64,000 nt of DNA from Arsenicicoccus cauae (GCF_009707125.1 NZ_WLVL01000018.1:62001-126000); one strand, 5' to 3'; numbered from the stretch's first letter, positions 31,628 through 40,888 are shown. A program made the numbers and translations. The notes: generated from the sequence alone by a model not told the origin.

Positions 31628-33478
31628 TCAGCGCAGGACGATGCGGTCCAGCGGGCCCGGGGTGTAGGGCGAGCTCGCGGCGAGGTAGGCCGCGAAGCCC
31701 TCGATGTCCAGGCCGCCGATGAGCTTGCCGGTCGCCTCCTTGAAGGCCGGGAAGCCGTCGCCACCGTCCGAGAGGAAGTTGTTGGTCACGACGCGGTAGG
31801 TCCTGCTCGCGTCGTTGGCCACCGGCACGCCGCCGAGCGTGACATTGCTGATCGCCCCGGCCGCGGTGCGCTCGTAGCGGAAGCCCTTGCTGACCTGCAG
31901 CACCTTGGGGAAGGCAGCGTTGGAGCCCGTGAACTGCTGCCCCAGCAGGGTGTAGATCTGCGCGCCCGTCATGTCCATGGAGACCAGGTAGTTGTTGAAC
32001 GGCTGGACCTGGAAGGCCTCCTCGTAGGTCACCACGCCGTCGCCCTCGGCGCCGGACGCCTTGTAGGTGAGGTCGGTGCGGATGCCGCCGGGGTTCATGA
32101 AGGCGACGACCGGCTTGACGCCGTTGCTGACCACCGACGGGTCAGCGAGCTGGGCGTCGGCGATGAGGTCGCCGAGGGCCGACTCCCCCGCGGGGCTCTG
32201 CACGCGGGTGACGTCGGTCGTGATGCGGCCGAGGACCTTGCCGGCGATCGGCCTGACCAGCTCCTTGTACGTCGCGATCAGGGAGGTGACCGCGGCGTCC
32301 GGCGCGACCGTGCGGGTGACGATGCGGTTGTCGACCCGCACCGAGCTGCGCACGATGTCGCGGGACCTCGTGTCGTACTTCATGCGAGCGTCCGTCACGA
32401 GCCTGCCGAAGGACAGCGCCGAGGTCACGTAGCGCGACTGTCCGGCCGGGTCGGGCACGTCGCAGACATAGGACTGGTGCGTGTGCCCCGTCATGACCAG
32501 GTCGAACTTGGGCGAGAGGTTGCGCGCGATGGGCAGGATGTCGCTGTTGGGGTCCAGCTCGCCACCCTTGCCGCACACCACGTCGAAGGCCGGGTTGACG
32601 GGGTAGGTCTTGCCGTCGGGCGCCGTCCACTGCTCCTGCTTGAGCGAGCCGCCCTGGTGCACCATCGCCACGATCGCCTTGACGCCCTTGCGCTGCAGCT
32701 CGCGGGCAGCGGCATTCATCGTGGAGACCTCGTCGCGGAAGTCGAGCCCGGCCACGCCGGCCTGGGTCACGATGTTGGGGGTGTCCTTGAGCACGGCGCC
32801 GACGAAGCCGACCTTGACGCCGTCGACCTCCTTGATCGTGTAAGCCGGCAGGACCGTGCGGTTGGTGCCCTTGTAGAACACGTTGGCGGCGACCATCGGG
32901 TAGCTCGCGCCCTGGAACTCGCCTGCGGCGCAGGAGTTCTGGTTGTCCTTGCCGTCGCCGTCGTCGAGGCAGCCGCCCCCCACGAGGCGCAGCATCTCGC
33001 GGTAGCCCTCGTCGAACTCGTGGTTGCCGATGGTCCCCACGCCGACGCCCATGAGGTTGAGGGCCTCGATGGTCGGCTCGTCGTGGAACGCGGCGGACAG
33101 CAGCGGGGAGGCGCCGACCTGGTCGCCGATAGCGGCCGTGATCGTGCGGGTCTGCCCCTGGCGCAGGGTCGTGAGGTGGGTGGCGAGGTATGCCGCCCCG
33201 CCGGCGTCGACGGTGACGTCGACCGGCTTGCCGGTGGTGGGGTCGAGGCGGTGGTCCACGACGACCCGGCCGCTGGAGCCCGACGGGCCCTCGAGGTTGC
33301 CGTGGAGGTCGTTGAAGCCGAGGATCTGCAGGTCGACCAGCTTGTCCTTGCCGGGCTTCCTGCCCTTGGCGTCGGCGCCGCCCTGGTCGGCGGGCGCCGC
33401 GGCGGCGGTGGTGGCGGAGGCGGCCAGCACCAGCCCCGCGAGGACGGCGGCGGCACGCGTGGTGCGCACTCGAGACAT
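31628..33478 (-). CDS. Secreted 5'-nucleotidase/2',3'-cyclic phosphodiesterase-type enzyme
   Basis: 616 aa from an ATG with GGGAG six bases upstream; a signal peptide (RAAAVLAGLVLAASATTAAAAP) directs export. It dephosphorylates extracellular nucleotides. The N-terminal metallophosphatase domain has GFNDLHGN, GDQVGASPL, GNHEFDEG, VHQGGS and GHTHQ metal ligands. The C-terminal 5'-nucleotidase domain has GESALGDLIADAQL, NPGGIRTDL and NNFLSDGGDGFPAF. The protein ends in a beta-rich stretch, without an LPxTG anchor, so it is probably released. It converges with the VKOR gene. Confidence 0.92.
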   Translation of the reverse strand: MSRVRTTRAAAVLAGLVLAASATTAAAAPADQGGADAKGRKPGKDKLVDLQILGFNDLHGNLEGPSGSSGRVVVDHRLDPTTGKPVDVTVDAGGAAYLATHLTTLRQGQTRTITAAIGDQVGASPLLSAAFHDEPTIEALNLMGVGVGTIGNHEFDEGYREMLRLVGGGCLDDGDGKDNQNSCAAGEFQGASYPMVAANVFYKGTNRTVLPAYTIKEVDGVKVGFVGAVLKDTPNIVTQAGVAGLDFRDEVSTMNAAARELQRKGVKAIVAMVHQGGSLKQEQWTAPDGKTYPVNPAFDVVCGKGGELDPNSDILPIARNLSPKFDLVMTGHTHQSYVCDVPDPAGQSRYVTSALSFGRLVTDARMKYDTRSRDIVRSSVRVDNRIVTRTVAPDAAVTSLIATYKELVRPIAGKVLGRITTDVTRVQSPAGESALGDLIADAQLADPSVVSNGVKPVVAFMNPGGIRTDLTYKASGAEGDGVVTYEEAFQVQPFNNYLVSMDMTGAQIYTLLGQQFTGSNAAFPKVLQVSKGFRYERTAAGAISNVTLGGVPVANDASRTYRVVTNNFLSDGGDGFPAFKEATGKLIGGLDIEGFAAYLAASSPYTPGPLDRIVLR

Positions 33479-33865
33479 GTCACTCCCAGTGGATGGCACG
33501 CCCTCGTCGTCGGGAGCGTGCGGGTGGTCCGGCCCCTGGGGGTGGGGCCGGCGAGATGAACGCTAGCCTCGGCCTCCGACAGACCGTCAAGACCACCTGC
33601 GCGTGACACGGGGGCGTCGCGGGGGTGAACAGGCCCGGACCCTCGCGGGTGCTGCGCCACGACCGGTCACCGAGCGTCACCCGGGCGATCCGACCGGGCG
33701 GTCATCGTCGGACAAAAGCCCCCCGTTTCGGCAGGTGCCAGGACCCTGTCGGTGCGGACACCTACGGTCGTTGACGGACCAGGGAGCAGGGGCCGAACGG
33801 CGCCCTGCTCTACAGGCGCGAGACCAGCGCCGCCAGCCAGACCAGCGAGACAGATGGAGGCGAGC
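33479..33865. other. 387-base intergenic region between divergent nucleotidase and ArdA-like genes
   Basis: Contains promoters in both directions by position. A TTGACGG -35-like box lies at about 33771. No ORF with coding character, palindrome or RNA gene is evident. Confidence 0.5.
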
Positions 33866-34753
33866 ATGTCGGGCACCCCCCTCAGCGACAGCTACCGACA
33901 CCGCCCGCCATCGCTTCCCGCGGACGTGGCCGAGCTCGGCTGGATGCGCGAGCACCGCCGCACGGGCGCCTGGACCGACGCTGCGCTGGCGTCCGACCTG
34001 GCCGCCCACGGTCGTGTGGGCGCCGCGCTCTGCCACGTGATCGGGGAGCACCTCGAGCCGGAGGCCGAGTCCCCGCTGGGCGAGTTCGTGATCTACGACA
34101 TCCTCGACCCGCACGCCGTCCTCGACCAGCTCCCCACCCTGCGCCCCTGCGGCCACGCCGCCTGGATCGAGGCGCTGCGCGCCTTCTGCGCCACGGCGAT
34201 CCGGGTCGGCTGGGGCGGGCGCGAGGCCGAGCTCCAGCCCCGCCCCATGCTCTACGTCGCCCGGTCGGCGTGCAGCGTCGGCGACTGGATCGACATGACG
34301 CGCCCCGAGCGGCAGGTCGAGCAGGCTCTCGGCTCGCTGCCCGGCGACCCGACGGACACGGACTGGCAGGTCCACGGCCGGATGGGCTTCCACCACGTCT
34401 ATCCGATGGCGCAGCCCGAGCTGTGGACCATGAACGCCGTCGCCCAAGGGATCGACCGGCACGGCGAGGCGTACGCCGCCTACGCCGAGATGACCTTCCA
34501 GCAGGGCATGTCCGAGCACGACTTCGAGGCCCGCTACCGCGGGCATGTGAGCACGCTGGAGGAGTTCGTCTTCGACCAGGCCGAGTCCCGCGGCTGGCTC
34601 GCGGCCCTGGCGGCCCTCAACCGGGTCGGCGGTCTCGCCGGAGCGCTCTCGCTGGACATGGCGGTGCTGACGCGCCAGGTCTTCTCCTCGGGCTACTCCT
34701 ACGAGCCCGGGGCCGACGGCTACCACATCTTTGGACCGCCGGACCTGTCCTGA
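33866..34753 (+). CDS. ArdA-like antirestriction-domain protein (putative)
   Basis: 295 aa from an ATG five bases after GGAGG. The middle and C-terminal parts follow the ArdA pattern by eye: LYVARSACSVGDWIDM (ArdA starts with a YVA..GxWID-like strand), a DWQVHG position for the usual IHDYE, NAVAQGIDRHGEAYAAYAEM, then FEARYRGHVSTLEEFVFDQ and a C-terminal LSLDMAVLTRQVFSSGYSYEPGADGYHIF. The first 130 residues seem to repeat the same layout (GAWTDA..., EFVIYDI). ArdA proteins mimic B-form DNA and block type I restriction enzymes. The gene is 11 bases from tRNA-Arg on the opposite strand, a common landing site for mobile DNA, though no integrase is seen. Acidic enrichment is modest, so function is uncertain. 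Confidence 0.5.
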   Translation: MSGTPLSDSYRHRPPSLPADVAELGWMREHRRTGAWTDAALASDLAAHGRVGAALCHVIGEHLEPEAESPLGEFVIYDILDPHAVLDQLPTLRPCGHAAWIEALRAFCATAIRVGWGGREAELQPRPMLYVARSACSVGDWIDMTRPERQVEQALGSLPGDPTDTDWQVHGRMGFHHVYPMAQPELWTMNAVAQGIDRHGEAYAAYAEMTFQQGMSEHDFEARYRGHVSTLEEFVFDQAESRGWLAALAALNRVGGLAGALSLDMAVLTRQVFSSGYSYEPGADGYHIFGPPDLS

Positions 34754-34764
34754 CGCTCCTGCGG

Positions 34765-34837
34765 CGCCCCCAGCAGGACTCGAACCTGCAACCGTCGGAT
34801 TAGAAGGCCGATGCTCTATCCGTTGAGCTATGGGGGC
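34765..34837 (-). tRNA. tRNA-Arg (TCT)
   Basis: The complement has acceptor GCCCCCA/TGGGGGC, T-loop TTCGAGT and anticodon loop CTTCTAA giving TCT. CCA is not encoded. One pair at the base of the anticodon loop (31-39) is C-T, a mismatch. Confidence 0.93.
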
Positions 34838-34907
34838 CGGCCAGCCAGTCTAGTGGCCGGTCGCGCCGCTGCCTGCACCTCGTGACCTGCGGTGGGACGA
34901 TGTCGCC

Positions 34908-35624
34908 ATGATCACCGGGGACGTCGAGGTCCACCTGGCCCACGTGGTCGACACACCCGCGCTGCGCGGGCTGCTCGACGACGACGAGCTGCGACGGCTG
35001 GACGGCCTGCACCGGCCCGCCGACCGGGCCCGGCTGGTCGCCTCGCACGCCCTCCTGCGCCTCGCGCTGGCCGCTCGCTGCGGCCTCGACGCGCTCGACG
35101 TCGTGCTCGAACGTCGTTGCCCCACCTGCGGGTCCGCCGAGCACGGCAAGGTGGCGGCGCCGGACCTGGACCAGCACGTCAGCCTCGGTCACGCCGGCGA
35201 CCTCGTCGTGGTGGCGCTGTCCCCCTCCGCGCCGGTGGGCGTCGACGTCGAGGTCGAGTCCGCTTGCGGCTTCGAGGGATTCGCCGCCGTGTCGCTGCAC
35301 CCGGTCGAGGTCGAGGAGCTCGCCGAGGTGCCCGAGCGCGACGCCGACTGGGCGCGGGCGACCTGGTGGGTGCGCAAGGAGGCCACCCTCAAGGCCACCG
35401 GCCACGGCATGACCATCGACCCCACGACCGTCCGCGTGACGCCCCCCACCGAGGAGCCGGCCCTGCTCGCCTGGCCCGAGTCCCCCTCGCCCGCGGTGCA
35501 TCTCGCGGACCTGCGGGTGGCAGGCTCGTATGCCGCGGCCGTAGCCCTGCACGACGTCGACGACCGGGTCGCCGCCATCGACGTCACCCAACTCGACGGC
35601 GACGAGCTCCTGCGCGTCGACTAG
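34908..35624 (+). CDS. 4'-phosphopantetheinyl transferase (Sfp type)
   Basis: 238 aa from ATG. It transfers phosphopantetheine from CoA to a serine of a carrier protein. The signatures are VGVDVEVES (Mg-binding aspartate/glutamate) and WWVRKEATLKATGHGM, the WxxKEA core, at Sfp-like spacing. Residues RRCPTCGSAEHGKV match the CxxCG..HGKP segment of this family, and RARLVASHALLRLALA the N-terminal helix. It converges with the M1 peptidase gene (54 bases between stops) and lies 1.4 kb from the end of a large Pls-type NRPS whose carrier domain needs this modification, so it is the likely activating enzyme. Confidence 0.92.
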   Translation: MITGDVEVHLAHVVDTPALRGLLDDDELRRLDGLHRPADRARLVASHALLRLALAARCGLDALDVVLERRCPTCGSAEHGKVAAPDLDQHVSLGHAGDLVVVALSPSAPVGVDVEVESACGFEGFAAVSLHPVEVEELAEVPERDADWARATWWVRKEATLKATGHGMTIDPTTVRVTPPTEEPALLAWPESPSPAVHLADLRVAGSYAAAVALHDVDDRVAAIDVTQLDGDELLRVD

Positions 35625-35678
35625 CTCCTCGGCCCCCGGACGCGCCGCGCGTGCACACCTGGCCAGGGCAGAGCGGGC

Positions 35679-37022
35679 TCAGCGGCGGGGCAGCTCGGGC
35701 AGGGTCGGCTGCTCGAGCCAGGCCTTGAGCAGCGATCGGGCGGTCGCTCCGCCATACCGCTCGGCGTGGGCCACGAACATGTCGGTGGTGACCACGGAGT
35801 GCAGGTGCTCGGCCACCCATGACTGGATCAGCTCACCGAACACCTTGTCCCCCACCGTGATCCGCAGCGCGTGCAGAGTGAGGGCGCCGCGCTTGTAGAC
35901 GCGGTCGTCGAACATGTCGGGCGCACCGGGGTCGGCGAGTACCAGGTCCTGCGGGCGGCGCTTGACCGAGGCGTGCCATCGACGGGCCTGGGCGTCGGTG
36001 GACTGACCGCCCCCGTGCGGCGCCCACAGCCACTCGGCATAGCAGGCGAAGCCCTCGTTGAGCCAGATGTGCTGCCAGGTCGCGACACCCACGGCGTTGC
36101 CGAACCACTGGTGGGCGAGCTCATGCGCGACGAGCCGCTCGTCGGACCGACGCCCGGTGCAGTGGTTGGCGCCGAACGTCGAGAAGCCCTGCGACTCCAG
36201 CGGGATCTCGAGCGGGTCGGCCGTCACGACGACGTCGTAGGCCGGGAAGGGGTAGGGCCCGAACAGCTCGGTGAAGACCGCCATCATCTGTGGCTGCCGG
36301 CCGAAGTCGTGCAGGGCCTGGGCCTGCAGCCGGCGCGGCACGTACACCGTCTGCGGGATGTCGGGGGCGTCGGCGATGCGCACCGAGGTGTAGGCACCGA
36401 TCTGCAGGCTGGCGAGGTAGGGCGCCATGGGCTCGCGCTGCTCGTAGGACCAGGTGGTCCGCGAGCCCCGCACGACCCGCTGCACCAGCACACCGTTGGT
36501 GACGACGGTGTATGGCGAGTCGCACGTCACCGTCGTCGCGTAGGTCGAGGTGATGCCGGGGTGGTCGTTGCAGGGGAACCAGGTCGGCGCCCCGTCGGGC
36601 TGCCCGGCGACGAGCACGCCCTCGGTGAGCTCCTCCCACCCGACCTCGCCCCAGGGGCCGCGGCTGGGGCGGGGGTTGCCCGACCACTGCACCTCGACCA
36701 CGGGGGCCGCACCGGCGGCGACCTGCGCGGGGAGCGTGACGGTCAGCCGACCGCCGCGGTGGGCGTAGCGGACGCGCTTGCCGTCGACCAGCACCTTGGC
36801 CACGGCGAGCGGGGCGGCGAGGTCCAGGGCCAGCCGGTCGATGCGGCGGGTGGGCCGCACGTGGATGCGCGCCCGACCGGCCAGGCGGTTGCTCGCCACC
36901 CGGTAGTCCAGCTCCAGGTCGTAGTGGGCGACGGTGTAGCTCGTGTCGCCGTGCGCCGGGACGTAGGGGTCGGGCTCGATCCCGACGGCGGTGCGGGGTC
37001 TCGGCAGTGCCGGGGGCCTCAT
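35679..37022 (-). CDS. Short M1-family zinc metallopeptidase, coupled to Pls-type NRPS
   Basis: 447 aa, about half the length of PepN: N-terminal beta domain and catalytic thermolysin-like domain only, without the large helical C-terminal domain. The zinc site is VAHELAHQWFGN (HELAH at 300-304), with the third ligand in WLNEGFACYAEW (E323). The exopeptidase GAMEN motif is replaced by PLESQ (about 274-278). No signal peptide is obvious. The ATG overlaps the NRPS stop by four bases (ATGA), so the two are made together. In known epsilon-poly-lysine producers a peptidase gene next to pls is thought to act on the polymer or its short chains; that role is inferred here. Confidence 0.88.
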   Translation of the reverse strand: MRPPALPRPRTAVGIEPDPYVPAHGDTSYTVAHYDLELDYRVASNRLAGRARIHVRPTRRIDRLALDLAAPLAVAKVLVDGKRVRYAHRGGRLTVTLPAQVAAGAAPVVEVQWSGNPRPSRGPWGEVGWEELTEGVLVAGQPDGAPTWFPCNDHPGITSTYATTVTCDSPYTVVTNGVLVQRVVRGSRTTWSYEQREPMAPYLASLQIGAYTSVRIADAPDIPQTVYVPRRLQAQALHDFGRQPQMMAVFTELFGPYPFPAYDVVVTADPLEIPLESQGFSTFGANHCTGRRSDERLVAHELAHQWFGNAVGVATWQHIWLNEGFACYAEWLWAPHGGGQSTDAQARRWHASVKRRPQDLVLADPGAPDMFDDRVYKRGALTLHALRITVGDKVFGELIQSWVAEHLHSVVTTDMFVAHAERYGGATARSLLKAWLEQPTLPELPRR

Positions 37023-40000
37023 GCCGACCCCGTCCAGGGCGCGACCGGGTTGCCGATCCAGCGGGTGCCGGCGGGCACCTGCTCCCCGCGCAGCACGAGG
37101 GACGCGGGCCCGACGGTCGTGGCCTCCCCGAGCCCGGCCGCCGGCAGGATCACGCCGTGCGGGCCCATCGTGGCGCCGGCCTCGAGGGTGACGGTGTCCA
37201 TCTGCATGATCCGATCATGGAAGAGGTGGGTCTGCAGGACACATCCGCGGTTGACGCTCACCCCGTCTCGCAGAGTGACCAGGTCGGCCTCGGGCAGCCA
37301 GTAGCTCTCGCACCAGACGCCGTGCCCGATCCGGGCCCCCAGGGCGCGCAGCCAGACGTTGAGGACCGGTGTGCCGGTGGCCGCCCACGCGAGCCACGGC
37401 GCCGCCACCATCTCGACGAACGTGTCGACGACCTCGTTGCGCCACACGAAGGTGCTCCACAGGGGGTGCTCCACGACGCGGAGCCGGCCGACCAGCAGCC
37501 ATTTGACCGCCACGGTGATCGCACCGGCCAGCACCCCGGTGAGCAGCAGGACGACACCCGCGAGCAGGGCCGCCACCCACCACCCGGCCTGCGCCCACAG
37601 CAGCTCCAGGGCGGCGACCACGAGCACCGCGAGGGCCACGGTGCACATGACGGGGACCACGCGGCACAGCTCCACCAGGGCGCGGGCGACCTTGAGGCGC
37701 CGCGTGGGGTGGTAGGTCCGCGACAGGTCGTGGTCGGTGGCCTGCCGCTGCAGGCGCACCGGCGGGCTCCCCAGCCACGACGAGCCCGACTTGGACTTGG
37801 CGGGAGCGGCGGAGAGGACGGCGACCAGGCCGTTCTTGGGGACGCTGCGCCCCGGCGCGGCCATGCCCGAGTTGCCGAGGAAGGCCCGCTTGCCGACCTT
37901 GGCCCGCTCGATGTGCACCCAGCCGCCGCCGAGCTCGTAGGACGCGATCATCGTGTCGTCGGCCAGGAAGGCGCCCTCCCCCACCCGGGTCATCGCGGGC
38001 AGCAGCAGGACGGTGGAGGCCTCGACGTTCTTGCCGACGCGGGCACCCAGCAGCCGCAGCCACACCGGGGTGAACAGGCTGGCGTAGATGGGGAACAGCT
38101 GGGTGCGCGCGCTGTCGAGGAGGCGCTCGGTGGCCCACACCTGCCAGCCGATGCGGGACCGGACGGGGTGGTAGCCCGGCCGCAGACCGAGCCCGAGCAG
38201 CCGCACGCAGACCAGCGTCAGCAGCATGAGGGCGAGCATCGCGACCACGGTGGCCGGTGGCGTCCACACGAGGGCCCGCACCAGGGCCTCGGACAGCGTC
38301 GGCGCGTCGTGGACGGCCCAAAGCACCAGCGCGGCGGCCGGCACGACGGCGAGGGTGGGGACGAGGCCGAGCAGGACCGAGCTCACGGCATACGCCGTCA
38401 GCCAGGCACGCGACTGGGCCGGGCGCTCGGTGGGCCAGGTCGGGCGCGCCCGGCCGACCTTGGTGGCGGGCGAGCCCGCCCACAGCTCGCCGTCGGGCAC
38501 GACCCCGGTGACATAGGACCCGGGCAGCACCTCCGCGTCGCGGCCCACGACCGCGCCGGGCCCGAGGGTGGAACGGCCTCCGACGACCGCGCCAGGGCGC
38601 ACCGTGACCTGCCCGACGTGCAGGACGTCACCGTCGAGCCAGTGCCCGGCGAGATCGACCTCGGGCTCGATCGAGGCACCGCGACCGAGCGACAGGAGGC
38701 CGGTGATGGGAGGCAGGGTGTGCAGGTCGGCGTCGCGGCCGATCTTGGCGCCGAGGGCGCGGGCGTAGTAGACGATCCACGGCGCGCCGGCCATGGTCAC
38801 CGCCCCGACGGCCTCGGCCAGCCGCTCGGCGGCCCACAGGCGCAGGTGCACCGAGCCGCCGCGGGGGTAGCTGCCGGGGCGGACTCCGCGCAGGAGCAGG
38901 CGGGCCCCGACGACCGTGATGCCCATCCGCCCGACAGGCGTCAGCAGCAGGAACCAGCCGAGCAGGATCGCCCACCACGGGGCGGCGGGCGCCCAGGGGA
39001 TGTCCCAGACCAGGGCGGCGACGGAGTTGGCGGCGGCGACCCCCACCAGCCACTGCAGCCCCGTGACCGTCGACAGGGGTATGCCGAGAAGCAGCTGCAC
39101 GAGCTGGGCCCGCTGGGGCACGGGGGTCACGGTGCGCGGTGGGGTGTCGTCGGCGCGCAGGCGCGCCGCCATGACGTCGAGGTAGGACGCCTGGTCCGCG
39201 AGGCGCGGGTGGGCGTAGGCGTCGGCGACCGTCATCTCGGGGTGGGTCGCGCGCAGGACCGAGACCAGCTGCGCGGTGGTGAGGCTGGACCCGCCGAGGC
39301 CGAAGAAGTCGTCGTCGGGGCTGGTCACGGGTGAGCCGAGCACCGAGGACCACTGCTCGGCGAGCCAGGCCGTGGTGCCGGTCAGCTCGCTCGTGCCGCC
39401 CGGAGCGCTCGGCGCGAGGTCGGGCAGCGGCCAGGGCAGGGCGTCCCGGTCGACCTTGCCGGAGGTCTTGGTGGGGAGGGTGTCGACGACGGCGATGAGG
39501 GGCACCAGCGCGGCGGGCAGGACGCTCGCGAGCTCGCTGCGGGCCTGGGCGCGCTCGAAGCCGTCGGGGTCGTTCGGCACGACGTAGCCGACGAGGATCT
39601 GGTTGCCCGCGTCGGTGGTGCGGACCGCGGCGGCGGCGCCGGCCACCTCGGGCAGCGCCTGCAGCGCCGCGTCGACCTCGCCGAGCTCGATGCGGCGGCC
39701 CCCGAGCTTGACCTGTTCGTCGGCGCGCCCCATGAAGATCAGGCCGTCGGGCTCGTAGCGGACGAGGTCGCCCGAGCGGTAGGCGCGGTCCCAGCCGAGC
39801 AGGGGCAGGGGGGCGTACTTCTCGGCGTCCTTGGCCGGGTCGAGGTAGCGGGCCAGGCCGACGCCGCCGATGATCAGCTCGCCGACCTCGCCCTCGGCGA
39901 CCAGCTCGCCGTCCCTGACGATCGCGAGCTGCCAGCCGTCGAGGGGCAGGCCGATCGAGACGGCACCCTCGCCGGTCATCCGCGCACCGCACGCGACGAC

Positions 40001-40888
40001 CGTGGCCTCGGTGGGACCGTAGGTGTTCCACACCTCACGGCCGGGGCGCACCAGCCGCTCGGCCAGCTCGGGCGGGCACGCCTCGCCGCCGAAGATGAGC
40101 AGCCGCACGGCGTCCAGGCTCTCGGCGGGCCACAGCGCCGCGAGCGTCGGGACCGTCGAGACGATGGTGATCCCGCGCTCGACGAGCCAGGGGCCGAGGT
40201 CCATGCCCGTGCGGACGAGGGCACGCGGTGCGGGCACGAGGCAGGCGCCGTGGCCCCACGCGAGCCACATCTCCTCGCAGCTGGCGTCGAAGGCGACGGA
40301 CAGGCCGGCGAGGACCCGGTCGCCCGGGCCCTGGGGTGCGTCCTGGAGGAACATGCGTCCCTCCGCGTCGACGAAGGCCGCCGCGCTGCGGTGGGTCACC
40401 GCCACGCCCTTGGGGGTGCCGGTGGACCCGGAGGTGAAGATCACCCACGCGTCGTCGTCCGGCGTGGGACGTCCGCGCTGGTCGGCGGGCCGGTCGGCCT
40501 CGAGGTCGAGCAGCTGCAGCCGCAGGCCCGCGCCGACCACCGCGACCGCCCCCGCCTCGGAGAAGACGAGCTCGGCCCGCTCGATCGGGTCGTCGGCGTC
40601 GACCGGGACGTAGGCCGCCCCGGCGAGCAGGATCGCCACGATCGCGACGTAGAGGTCGCAGGTGCCCGACGGGATGCGCACCCCGACCTTGTCGCCGCGG
40701 CGCACTCCCTCGTCGCGCAGCTGGTCGGCGAGCCGGGAGGCGGCGGTGCGCAGCTCGGCATACGACAGGACCGTCGTGCCGTCGTCCAGGGCCGGTGCGT
40801 CGGGGTGGTCCCGGACGACCTCGTCGAAGAGGTCGACCAGGGTGCGCTCGGGCGGCGTGCTGCCGCCGCTCAGCTGTGCCGTTGCCAC
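37019..40888 (-). CDS. Pls-type membrane NRPS: predicted poly-amino-acid (lysine-type) synthetase
   Basis: 1289 aa from GTG (AGGGA nine bases upstream). Residues 1-490 are an adenylation domain: A3 FTSGSTGTPKG (151-161), A5 NTYGPTE, A7 YRSGDLVRY, A10 LPTKTSGKVDRDAL. Residues about 500-575 are a carrier domain with LGGSSL (serine 535 is the pantetheine site). Then come six predicted TM helices in three pairs separated by three soluble left-handed beta-helix (hexapeptide-repeat) domains (about 660-810, 900-1050, 1165-1289). This A-T-TM-C1-TM-C2-TM-C3 order and length are those of epsilon-poly-L-lysine synthetase (about 1.3 kb aa), where the C domains join monomers without a thioesterase. Pocket residues by GrsA alignment read D201 A202 E205 S244 I265 G267 T289 V297 V298 K478. 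The glutamate favours a basic side chain, and the code resembles the bacitracin lysine code DAESIGSVCK as I remember it. Confidence 0.9.
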   Translation of the reverse strand: MATAQLSGGSTPPERTLVDLFDEVVRDHPDAPALDDGTTVLSYAELRTAASRLADQLRDEGVRRGDKVGVRIPSGTCDLYVAIVAILLAGAAYVPVDADDPIERAELVFSEAGAVAVVGAGLRLQLLDLEADRPADQRGRPTPDDDAWVIFTSGSTGTPKGVAVTHRSAAAFVDAEGRMFLQDAPQGPGDRVLAGLSVAFDASCEEMWLAWGHGACLVPAPRALVRTGMDLGPWLVERGITIVSTVPTLAALWPAESLDAVRLLIFGGEACPPELAERLVRPGREVWNTYGPTEATVVACGARMTGEGAVSIGLPLDGWQLAIVRDGELVAEGEVGELIIGGVGLARYLDPAKDAEKYAPLPLLGWDRAYRSGDLVRYEPDGLIFMGRADEQVKLGGRRIELGEVDAALQALPEVAGAAAAVRTTDAGNQILVGYVVPNDPDGFERAQARSELASVLPAALVPLIAVVDTLPTKTSGKVDRDALPWPLPDLAPSAPGGTSELTGTTAWLAEQWSSVLGSPVTSPDDDFFGLGGSSLTTAQLVSVLRATHPEMTVADAYAHPRLADQASYLDVMAARLRADDTPPRTVTPVPQRAQLVQLLLGIPLSTVTGLQWLVGVAAANSVAALVWDIPWAPAAPWWAILLGWFLLLTPVGRMGITVVGARLLLRGVRPGSYPRGGSVHLRLWAAERLAEAVGAVTMAGAPWIVYYARALGAKIGRDADLHTLPPITGLLSLGRGASIEPEVDLAGHWLDGDVLHVGQVTVRPGAVVGGRSTLGPGAVVGRDAEVLPGSYVTGVVPDGELWAGSPATKVGRARPTWPTERPAQSRAWLTAYAVSSVLLGLVPTLAVVPAAALVLWAVHDAPTLSEALVRALVWTPPATVVAMLALMLLTLVCVRLLGLGLRPGYHPVRSRIGWQVWATERLLDSARTQLFPIYASLFTPVWLRLLGARVGKNVEASTVLLLPAMTRVGEGAFLADDTMIASYELGGGWVHIERAKVGKRAFLGNSGMAAPGRSVPKNGLVAVLSAAPAKSKSGSSWLGSPPVRLQRQATDHDLSRTYHPTRRLKVARALVELCRVVPVMCTVALAVLVVAALELLWAQAGWWVAALLAGVVLLLTGVLAGAITVAVKWLLVGRLRVVEHPLWSTFVWRNEVVDTFVEMVAAPWLAWAATGTPVLNVWLRALGARIGHGVWCESYWLPEADLVTLRDGVSVNRGCVLQTHLFHDRIMQMDTVTLEAGATMGPHGVILPAAGLGEATTVGPASLVLRGEQVPAGTRWIGNPVAPWTGSA

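Noticed and set aside
30506-33559. A 1017-codon open frame on the + strand.
   Set aside because: It crosses the end of the DsbA-like gene, the VKOR gene and the antisense strand of the nucleotidase; its translation is low-complexity, typical of a high-GC shadow frame.
34741-34900. Integration site of a genomic island at tRNA-Arg.
   Set aside because: No integrase, direct repeat of the tRNA end or composition change is seen; only the ArdA-like gene hints at mobile DNA.
37007-39334. A 775-codon + strand frame opposite the Pls-type NRPS.
   Set aside because: Antisense shadow: H/R/G/Q-rich without motifs, while the minus strand gives a complete, motif-rich protein.
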